Positions 29,676 to 37,671 of a stretch of DNA of 64,000 nucleotides are shown piece by piece. The position numbers and the translations under genes were made by a program. The DNA is from Tritrichomonas musculus (Eukaryota; Parabasalia; Tritrichomonadida; Tritrichomonadidae). The first letter of the stretch is position 1, and each line of letters opens with the position of its first letter. Location of the stretch: assembly GCA_039105265.1 (NCBI GenBank), contig JAPFFF010000002.1, forward strand, positions 3,906,001 to 3,970,000, written 5' to 3'. Below the pieces are notes generated by a model that was given only the letters and a program-made list of their open reading frames with translations, was not told the origin of the DNA and ran no database searches.

Positions 29676-29972
29676 CTATTTTTTCATTTTCTTTTTCATG
29701 TTGATTAATGTTGCTTTTGTCTCATCAATTAATTCGTCGATTTCTGGTTTCATTATTCTTTTTAAATCGACATCACTCCTTCTTGGAGCTAGTGAAATAT
29801 TTGTTTTCTCTAAGTCAGGTGCTTCGTCTATGGAACTTTGGATAATAGAATCTACCATGCTTAAAGCTTCATACGGCTCAAGGTTAACAGGATCAGTATA
29901 AAATTCTTTATTTTTTAATTCTTCTGTTTGTGGTTCATATGCTCGAAAAGTTATTTTTATTTCATTCGCCAT
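29676..29972 (-). CDS. CWF18: CCDC12/Cwf18-like splicing factor, right copy
   Basis: The 98-residue translation is identical to 25054-25350, including the LAPRRSDVDLKR motif. The whole upstream region is copied too, so the gene should be expressible. Confidence 0.75.
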   Translation of the reverse strand: MANEIKITFRAYEPQTEELKNKEFYTDPVNLEPYEALSMVDSIIQSSIDEAPDLEKTNISLAPRRSDVDLKRIMKPEIDELIDETKATLINMKKKMKK

Positions 29973-30537
29973 TTTTTTTTTCTCAAAGTTCTTTGAAACT
30001 AATAAACCACTAAAAGAAGAATTTTAAAAATTATGATAAAACCGTTTATATTTGAAAATAAAATGTTTTGAAATTGAATGATTTCTCAAAAATAAATACT
30101 TTTTAAAAAGAAAATTTTATTTATTTATATATTGTATATCACATTAAGACAAACGAATATAAATCTATTTATTAGTAAATTGATTACTTTTATATATGTA
30201 TATAAATAATTTCCTTTTTTTCTTTTAAATAAATATTAATTAAAATCAAATGGGTATTTCAAAAAAAAAAAAAGATTGGAATGACAATGCTTATATATAT
30301 AAATAATAATTAATATTTGATATAAAATTATATTATTCTGAAATTAATCTTTTTTCTATTGTTCGTATTAATATATTTATTATTTTTAATTTTGAAATAA
30401 TTATATTATGACCATCAAAGGGAATTGAGAAAAGTTATCAAATTAATAATCAAAAATTGAATCTCACGTTGCTAATTTTGAATGCTTTTTAATTTAATCA
30501 CTTTCTATTCACTTTTTTTGTTCACTACACTTTTATA
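29973..30537. other. shared upstream region, right copy
   Basis: This is the reverse complement of 24489-25053, with the same homopolymer lengths. It separates the divergent right copies of the Cwf18-like and transporter genes. Confidence 0.7.
30522..30527 (+). promoter_or_regulatory. initiator-like motif of the transporter gene (right copy)
   Basis: TCACTA, 11 bases before the ATG at 30538, fits the trichomonad initiator TCAYTW. Confidence 0.45.
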
Positions 30538-32034
30538 ATGGGTCCGAAAGCCAAGTTGTACTTGATGAATTGCTCCTTAGCCTTCCAGCATCTTTTTGCT
30601 GTGCTTGGTGGTATTGTTGTTGTTCCTACTATTTTGGGAATGAGTATCCCAATGGGTTTGTTTGCATCAGGTTTTGGAACATTAATGTTTTATTTTGTAA
30701 CAAAAAGACAAGTGCCTGTTTTTCATGGATCATCATTTACATATATGGCAGGTCTTCAAAGTTTCAAAGCGAAATGTGAGAAAAATAAATATACTCAGGA
30801 AGCATATATTGGAAGGCAAGCGACAGGAATCATTTTTGCAGGTTTACTTTATGGTGTCATCTCAGTTATTGTTTATTTTGTTGGTCCACAACGTATCTCA
30901 AAACTTTTCCCACCAGTAATTGTTGGTCCTATTGTTATTACCATTGGTCTTTCACTTTGTCCATCAATTATTAGTTCTAACATTGTTCCTTGGTATACTA
31001 CTGGTAAAGGTGAGCCGAAAGTTAAATATCATGGATATGAAGTTTGGATTATTGTTTGTATCACAGATGCTGTTATTATTTGTATGACATGTTTTGCACC
31101 AGGAATTTGGAATACATTTGGTATCTTTTTCGGTATTATTGCTGGCTACATTGCATCAGCATGTTTCCAAGTTATTAATTGGAATATTATTAAAGAATCG
31201 AACTGGATTTTGTTCCAACCAGAAGAATTTAAGGCCACCTTTTATTTCTGGAAGCAAGCGAAGTGGGATTGGGGAGCAGTTGGAGTGCTTGCACCACTTG
31301 CCATTGTTGCATTAATGGAACATCTCGGAGATGTTTCAACTAACAGTGCTGTTTGCGGAAAAGACTTCTTTGTTGAACCAGGACTTCATCGAACAATCCT
31401 TGGAGACGGTGTTGCATTAGCTGGTGCAGGCCTTCTTGGTGCACCACCAATGGCAACATACAGTCAAAATACAGGAGTTCTTGTTATTACAAAGAACTTT
31501 AATCCAGATGTTCTTGCCATTGCAGCAGGATATGCGATGTTCCTTGGATTAATTACGATGATAGGTTCAGTTTTCAGATCAATTCCAGATTTTGTTATTG
31601 GAGCAGCTTCAATGATGATGTTTGGTATTATTTCTTGTATGGGAATTAAAGTACTTATTATGAATAACATTGATATCACAAAATCACGTAATTTAATCAT
31701 TGTTGCAGTTATTTTAATTATTGGTATTGGATTTGATACAGGAGGTGTTAAAATGGATGCAGGTGATGTTGAAATTTCATCACTCGCCGTTGCTACTCTT
31801 TTCGGAATTGTTTTGAACTTAATTCTCCCACAAAAACTTCCAGGTGATAACGCAAAAGGAGATGATAGAGATGTTAATGATTCAGAACGATCCAAAGAAG
31901 AAAACGATACATTTGAGTCAGAATACTCAGGAGGTAACAATAAAAACAGAAGTGAAGATGATGATGACGATGAAGACTCATCATCCATCGAGAAAAACAC
32001 TGTTCAAGATGTTAAAACTGCTTTAGATGCATAA
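30538..32034 (+). CDS. NCS2-family nucleobase transporter, right copy
   Basis: The 498-residue translation is identical to 22992-24488, with the QNTGVLVITKN signature at about residues 310-320 and the same acidic tail. The upstream 565 bp and the downstream spacer are copied as well, so this is a full gene duplication that could double transporter dosage. Confidence 0.93.
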   Translation: MGPKAKLYLMNCSLAFQHLFAVLGGIVVVPTILGMSIPMGLFASGFGTLMFYFVTKRQVPVFHGSSFTYMAGLQSFKAKCEKNKYTQEAYIGRQATGIIFAGLLYGVISVIVYFVGPQRISKLFPPVIVGPIVITIGLSLCPSIISSNIVPWYTTGKGEPKVKYHGYEVWIIVCITDAVIICMTCFAPGIWNTFGIFFGIIAGYIASACFQVINWNIIKESNWILFQPEEFKATFYFWKQAKWDWGAVGVLAPLAIVALMEHLGDVSTNSAVCGKDFFVEPGLHRTILGDGVALAGAGLLGAPPMATYSQNTGVLVITKNFNPDVLAIAAGYAMFLGLITMIGSVFRSIPDFVIGAASMMMFGIISCMGIKVLIMNNIDITKSRNLIIVAVILIIGIGFDTGGVKMDAGDVEISSLAVATLFGIVLNLILPQKLPGDNAKGDDRDVNDSERSKEENDTFESEYSGGNNKNRSEDDDDDEDSSSIEKNTVQDVKTALDA

Positions 32035-32218
32035 TTTATAGGTTCATAATAAATATTTATTATGTTTTTATTTCCATATATTAATTATTTATTCTTATAT
32101 TAATAAAATTGAGATTATTATTTCCTTGAAACTATGACAAATCCATTAAATATATTAATATAATTTCGCGCAATGAAAAAAAAGCTTATGATATTTAAAA
32201 CTTTTATCATAAATATAA

Positions 32219-32258
<40 letters not shown>

Positions 32259-32317
32259 TTCAGTTCTTAAAATATATAATAATGTAAAATCAAATATGAA
32301 AATTTTTAATATTCATG

Positions 32318-32860
32318 CTAAACTTTACATAAAAAAGCAGATATTCCAACAGCAAAAATCCTTAATTCATCAAATTGTTCTAACGCTTCTATTTCAAGAG
32401 TATCATTTTCAATCTTCCTAACATAAATCCAATTTTTCCCCTTATCGTCTACCAATGAACAGTTTTTAATACTAGTTATAGCATTTCCATCACCAAGATC
32501 AACTTCCCAAGAACCATTTTCTGTTTCAATTGGAGTTAAATTTATGAGTTTTTTAGGTAAATTTTCAGAATTTTGCCCAAACGTGAAGACTGAAACAGTC
32601 CTAGGAATTGTTTTGCCTTCATCATTGGTATGTAAAGAAAACTGTAGTGATAAAACTTCTTCTCCAAACTGTTCATTTAATCGAAGGGAAAAATCACTCA
32701 TTTTATTCGCATTAAGTAAAACTGCAGTGAATTGATGAGAACTTAAGTGAACATTAGGATTGGTTTGGATAGCAACAAATTCGCCCAAAGGTCTTGATTT
32801 AAATTTTATATTTATTTCATTCAACACATAAAAACATATGATAATATTATATTTATTCAA
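32318..32860 (-). pseudogene. 5'-truncated Tubby-like copy fused to new sequence
   Basis: From 32807 downward the frame is identical to the Tubby-like gene from 22219 (FKSRPLGEFVAIQTN to the C-terminus). Beyond the junction the frame runs 18 codons into unrelated DNA to an ATG at 32860, giving a 180-residue chimeric frame. It lacks the first third of the parent, including part of the barrel. It is probably non-functional, though an expressed short product cannot be excluded. Confidence 0.8.
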
Positions 32861-33016
32861 AAAATTTGAAAAATAATTTACTATTCATTCTTATTATCTA
32901 TTGTAATGATTCATTACTAATGAAAGAAAATGAATAAGAAGAAATATATTAGTAAGATAAATACAATTTATGAAATAACATGATTAAAATTCCTTAAATA
33001 CTGATTATATCTGAGT

Positions 33017-33829
33017 CTAAATTTCAGGATTTCCTATATCTTTTTCTTCCTCTTCTTCATATTTAATAGAATCTTTGAATTTGATAAGAATCTCAAACAT
33101 TCTATCAAGATCGTTCGCGCCTGCTTCTAATCTTTGCCTTCTCTCCATCATTTCTTGCATTTCCTCTCGGAGTTGAGATATTTTGGCCCCACCTTCTGCA
33201 ACATTAGTCATTTGGCAAACAAGAAAAGCTTCACGAGCCTCAATAATTGGCTTAATTTTGGCAGTAAAACAAATCTGAAGTGGTCCTAGAGCTGAAGAAA
33301 ATGCTGAGTTTGTAATTTCAAAATTTGATTTGAATTTTAAAAGATGAGAAAATTGAACTTTAGATGTAGAATTTAATTTAATTGCAACATGAGATGAAAA
33401 ATGCTTTGTCATTTCAAGTAAATTATTTTTGAAAGTGTATAAATTTGAATGAAAAAGGTCAGAAAGACTTTTTGATGAGCCAGTTATTAAAATTCTAGCC
33501 AAGTGATTCATCATGGCTATGGATTCATGAAAAAAGTTGAAAGAATTTTGGCATCTCGTAGAAAAACTTGATATTTTGTTTTGAGATAAGTTTCTCGTTA
33601 GCCTCATTCTATCAATTCCACTGCAAATAACTGTAAAATATTGTTGAACGGTTTTATCCAGAAATTGAAGCATCTTTTCTACATGATAAAGCTCTGGATA
33701 TTGTGTTTTTTCCTTTATCGTTAATTTCGATTCTGTAACTGTGAAACCTTTCATGATTGGAAATTTTGGCCAAGCTTGAGCTTCTTCATCATTATTTTGA
33801 GTTGATGATGATGATGTTTCTTCACTCAT
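33017..33829 (-). CDS. unknown helical protein
   Basis: This 270-residue protein is not recognised. After a Ser/Thr/acidic head (1-25) come long amphipathic helices (ELYHVEKMLQFLDKTVQQYF, then KSLSDLFHSNLYTFKNNLLEM). A predicted coiled coil (ISQLREEMQEMMERRQRLEAGA) lies near 215-240, and an acidic tail ends the protein. The overall helical layout would suit a BAR-like or tether protein, but no motif proves it. Confidence 0.55.
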   Translation of the reverse strand: MSEETSSSSTQNNDEEAQAWPKFPIMKGFTVTESKLTIKEKTQYPELYHVEKMLQFLDKTVQQYFTVICSGIDRMRLTRNLSQNKISSFSTRCQNSFNFFHESIAMMNHLARILITGSSKSLSDLFHSNLYTFKNNLLEMTKHFSSHVAIKLNSTSKVQFSHLLKFKSNFEITNSAFSSALGPLQICFTAKIKPIIEAREAFLVCQMTNVAEGGAKISQLREEMQEMMERRQRLEAGANDLDRMFEILIKFKDSIKYEEEEEKDIGNPEI

Positions 33830-34899
33830 ATATTAAAATTTTCTCCTTATTTTTGTTAACAAAAATTATCTTAAAAAGTTTATTGAAAATTTATAACGAT
33901 TTTGAAGAATTGAATTAAGTCAGAGAAGATTCGACATACTGTATGTAAGAGAGAAGATATATCTTTGGAAAGCAAAAAATGCTTGCTTCAATGAGTTTTA
34001 GCTTGGTATGATCAATAAACCTACTGTAGTATTCATTCAAATTTTAAATTCAATGTCTTCAAAATAGATATCTTTTTTTTCATGCTTAAGGCAAATCATT
34101 TAAGCTTTTGAAACAAATTTAAATAATTACTATTGGCGTTAAATAATTTTTTTAATGTTCTAAAATGTAAATCAGCATAAATAAAATTAATTCTGGTTTT
34201 ATAATTATTAACAGTATAATACTCCAATTTAGAATCAATTAATTCCATATATAAATTATCCATGTGCGAAATCGCTAATAATTATATCTTTTTTTAATTG
34301 ACTCTATGTTTATTAAATGAATCTCATATAATAAGTTTTTGTTACCAAATTTATATATGAATTTACTTCGAATATACCTTTGTTTGATAAAGGCAATCTG
34401 AATGTCAATCAAAATTGGAATAACCAACTTTAATATTACTATATTTAATATATATCGATAGAAAGTTAAATATATATATATATATATAATTATTCATATA
34501 TTAAAAAAAGCAAAGATATTCAAAATGAAAGCAATTAAAAGATGATGTCAAAAAAAAAAAAAATTCAATTCTCCCCAACTTTTTTCAGAAGCATTGTTGT
34601 TTTTTTATTTAATATTCTTCTTTGTTTTTTTGTGTATAAAAATGTCGCCATATCGAAATATATATAGGTAAAATAAACATGCTCGAAATACGATTAAATA
34701 TTTGAATATTAAGTAAAAGTTATATCCATTCTATTTGAGTGAAAATTGAAAGAAACTATTGAATTTTTTCAATATTTATAATATTGAAAAGAAAAAAAAA
34801 TAATTTCAATAATAAATCAATAATTGAATAATTTAATCGAAATTCAAGCATATTTTCTTAATGAAGTAAAATAATTGACTCACATCACTATTTAAGAAG
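33830..34899. other. gene-free AT-rich stretch
   Basis: About 1.07 kb without a gene-sized frame. It has a TA tract near 34470-34490 and the upstream region of the glycoside hydrolase gene. No inverted ends or repeats of note are seen. Confidence 0.6.
34885..34890 (+). promoter_or_regulatory. initiator-like motif of the glycoside hydrolase gene
   Basis: TCACTA, about 10 bases before the ATG at 34900, matches the trichomonad initiator TCAYTW. If this is the transcription start, the 5' UTR is about a dozen bases. It suggests that a bacterial-type gene has acquired a host promoter. Confidence 0.5.
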
Positions 34900-36402
34900 A
34901 TGTCAACTTGCGAGAAGTGGCGAATTTTTAGCCAAACATTCAAAGGTCCATCTACAGGAAATCCTTTTGTTGACGTTCAGCTATCTGCAGTTTTCAGTGG
35001 TCCAAATGAAAGCTATGAAACAGAAGGATTTTATAATGGCAATGGCAATTATGTTATTCGTTTGATGCCAACAGAAGAAGGTGAATGGAAGTATGTTACG
35101 AAATCAAATGTAAAAGATCTTGATCAAAAAACTGGAACATTTACAGTTACGCCACCATCAGCAAACAATCATGGCCGTGTTCTTTTAAAGAATGATGTTT
35201 TCCCACTTGGACCAATGACTGATTATCATTCTGAAAATGAGTTCCATTTCTCTTATGAAGATAAAACGAAATACTTGCCATATGGAACAACGTGCTATGC
35301 ATGGATTAATCAAAAACCAGAAATTTGCGAACAAACTATTGAATCATTAAAGCATTCGCCATTCAATAAGATTAGAATGTGCATCTTTCCTAAGCATTAT
35401 ACTTACAATACAACTGATCCAGATCGTTATGCATTTGAAGGTTCAAGAGAGAAAGGATTCGATTTCACTCGCTTTAATACTGAATTTTACGAAGATCTTG
35501 AACATCGAATCCAGCAGCTTGATGATATTGGTGTGCAAGCTGATATCATATTACTTCATCCTTATGATAATTGGGGATTTGCAAATATGACAAGAGAACA
35601 AGATATCTTCTATTTGAAGTATACTGTATCCCGACTTTGCCATTTCAAAAACATCTGGTGGTCAATGGCAAATGAATTTGATTTAATGCGCGATAAATCA
35701 ATCGAAGACTGGGAAAAATATGCACGCGTTGTAATCCGATTTGATCCATATGGACATCTTCGTTCAATTCATAATTGCATAGCCTTTTATGACCACACAA
35801 AACCATGGATAACACATTGTTCAATCCAAAGAATTGACATCTATAAAACAGCTGAAGCGATTACTGAATGGCGACAACTTTATCACAAGCCTATTGTTGT
35901 TGATGAATGCGCATACGAAGGAAACATTAATTATGGATGGGGAAATATTGACGGAGAAGAATTGACAAGGAGATTCTGGGAAGGAAGCATTCGTGGTGGA
36001 TACTTAACTCATGGTGAAGTTTATGTAGACAAAGGTCCACAAGTATGGTGGTCTCATGGAGGAACTCTCCATGGAACTTGCACTGAAAGAATTGCTTTCT
36101 GCAGAAAGATATTCGAAGAAGCGCCAGATGATTTGACACCTCTAAAACTTACACTTGAAAATCATGAAGATAACTGGGATGTACCTTGCGCACATGTTGG
36201 CAACAAATTCTTCTTGTATTATTTCGGTTTCTTCAGACCTTTGTTCAGAACATATAAATTACCAGAAGGTCATAAGTACGAAATTGAAATATTGGATACT
36301 TGGGATATGACAGTTACAAAGCTTCCAGGAACATTCAGTGGTGAAATCAAAATTGATCTTCCTCAAAAGAAATTTATCGCAATTCGAATGAAGGAAGTTT
36401 AA
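34900..36402 (+). CDS. DUF5060-type glycoside hydrolase (clan GH-A-like), bacterial type
   Basis: This 500-residue protein lacks a signal peptide. Residues about 1-90 form the beta-sandwich DUF5060 domain (KGPSTGNPFVDVQLSAVFSG, GEWKYVTKSN). A TIM-barrel catalytic domain covers about 110-400: YLPYGTTCYAWINQ, an acid/base candidate Glu259 in WSMANEFD, and a nucleophile candidate Glu336 in VVDECAYEG. A beta-rich DUF5605-like C-terminus follows (about 415-500). This architecture is common in gut Firmicutes and Bacteroidetes and rare in eukaryotes. Coding GC content looks higher than in the neighbours. A lateral origin is likely. The substrate is unknown (beta-linked oligosaccharides in relatives). 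Lack of a signal peptide suggests an intracellular enzyme. Confidence 0.85.
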   Translation: MSTCEKWRIFSQTFKGPSTGNPFVDVQLSAVFSGPNESYETEGFYNGNGNYVIRLMPTEEGEWKYVTKSNVKDLDQKTGTFTVTPPSANNHGRVLLKNDVFPLGPMTDYHSENEFHFSYEDKTKYLPYGTTCYAWINQKPEICEQTIESLKHSPFNKIRMCIFPKHYTYNTTDPDRYAFEGSREKGFDFTRFNTEFYEDLEHRIQQLDDIGVQADIILLHPYDNWGFANMTREQDIFYLKYTVSRLCHFKNIWWSMANEFDLMRDKSIEDWEKYARVVIRFDPYGHLRSIHNCIAFYDHTKPWITHCSIQRIDIYKTAEAITEWRQLYHKPIVVDECAYEGNINYGWGNIDGEELTRRFWEGSIRGGYLTHGEVYVDKGPQVWWSHGGTLHGTCTERIAFCRKIFEEAPDDLTPLKLTLENHEDNWDVPCAHVGNKFFLYYFGFFRPLFRTYKLPEGHKYEIEILDTWDMTVTKLPGTFSGEIKIDLPQKKFIAIRMKEV

Positions 36403-36661
36403 AAATTTTTTAAACAAAAAGTTTAGTTATTCAATTTTTTTTCTTCACAAAAATAATCAAAAAAAGTAGGTATAACTTTTTCAATTTATGAACCATTCAA
36501 AATGTCTCAAAAAAAAATTTTTTAGAGATAATGCTAAATGAATAATAGAGATATATTTCTTGGTTTATTTTAAAATATCTCCACAAAAAACAACCACTTT
36601 TTTCTGTACTATAAAACGTTAGTGAAATTCTACAATTTGTAAACAATTCAAAAAATTAATA

Positions 36662-36667
36662 TCATTT
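36662..36667 (+). promoter_or_regulatory. initiator-like motif of the methyltransferase gene
   Basis: TCATTT three bases before the ATG at 36670 fits TCAYTW. Very short 5' UTRs are normal in trichomonads. Confidence 0.45.
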
Positions 36668-36669
36668 AA

Positions 36670-37452
36670 ATGAGTGACAAGAGCGATTTTGGAATATATA
36701 TTGGTTCCCTTGATCTTAATTCGTTAAAAGATATATCATTGCCTGAACCAGAACCGGATGGAAGAATTAAAACTCTCTCAAATATGGGAATGGCTACAAC
36801 AAATGTACTTGGTATATCAGAAGAATTTACTGAATATGCTGCCAAATGCGATAAACCAGTTCTGGATGCTGGGTGTGCATATGGAGAAACATCAATTGTT
36901 GCATTGAAGAAAGGAGCTAAATGCGTTGTAGCAAATGAGCTTGAAGAAGATTTTCTTAATATAATAGCAAAAGATAAGCGATTAACCGACAATGACCGAC
37001 AACGCTTTTACTTTAAAGTTGGTAAAATGCCCGATGGAATTGATTTTCCTGAAAATTCGTTTGGTGCGATTCATATGTCTCGTGTTATGCATTTCTTTCA
37101 TCCTGATGAAGTTGAACGCACTTTTGAAAAAATTCACAAATGGCTTGTGCCAAATGGCAGATTTTACCTTCTTACTGCATCGCCATACCATTATTGTACA
37201 CCAGGTTTTGGAGAGATATATGAAGAAAGATATGAAAAAGGACAAGAATGGCCTGGAGAGGTTACTGATTTTACGATCAACTCAGGTCAGCAATTTGCCA
37301 AAAAGACTCCAACCTACCTTCATGAAATTGATCCGCGCGTTTTGTTCCGTGTTGCAGTGAAGCACGGTTTCTTAATTAAAAAACTTGAACTCTCTGGAGG
37401 TCAAAATGATAACGACTATACGTGTGCAATATTTATTAATCATAAAAAGTAA
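36670..37452 (+). CDS. class I SAM-dependent methyltransferase
   Basis: This 260-residue protein has motif I VLDAGCAYGETS (about residues 64-75), an acidic residue after strand 2 (VANELEEDF), motif II/III-like FGAIHMSRVMHFF, and a post-motif segment LVPNGRFYLLTASPY. This is a Rossmann-fold methyltransferase of the Methyltransf_11/25 type. The C-terminal part (VLFRVAVKHGFLIKKLEL) closes the sheet. The substrate cannot be deduced. It lies 267 bp after the glycoside hydrolase gene on the same strand and is also of rather bacterial look, but co-transfer is only a guess. Confidence 0.8.
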   Translation: MSDKSDFGIYIGSLDLNSLKDISLPEPEPDGRIKTLSNMGMATTNVLGISEEFTEYAAKCDKPVLDAGCAYGETSIVALKKGAKCVVANELEEDFLNIIAKDKRLTDNDRQRFYFKVGKMPDGIDFPENSFGAIHMSRVMHFFHPDEVERTFEKIHKWLVPNGRFYLLTASPYHYCTPGFGEIYEERYEKGQEWPGEVTDFTINSGQQFAKKTPTYLHEIDPRVLFRVAVKHGFLIKKLELSGGQNDNDYTCAIFINHKK

Positions 37453-37671
37453 AATTGCTCTTTAATGTAATGAAATGTATTCGTTTCAAATTATTCATTT
37501 GGAATTAAGATGAATTTTGATGAAAATTTAGTTAAACAGAAATTATGAAAATATTATAAATATTTACAAACATTTTTATTAATTTAAATGAATTATATAA
37601 ATCTATAGATTAAATAACATCAAATAAAGGGGAAAAAAATAAATCATAATCTTGGAGATGATTGATTAAAA

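Larger units (their letters stand above)
29394..32807 (-). repeat. right arm of the 3.4-kb inverted duplication (probable new copy)
   Basis: This is the reverse complement of 22219-25632. Both edges cut genes that are whole in the left arm (STK19-like at the inner edge, Tubby-like at the outer). No target duplication or repeat is seen at the two junctions (around 29393/29394 and 32807/32808), which points to template switching or end joining and not to a transposon. The spacer between arms is 3761 bp. Confidence 0.95.
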
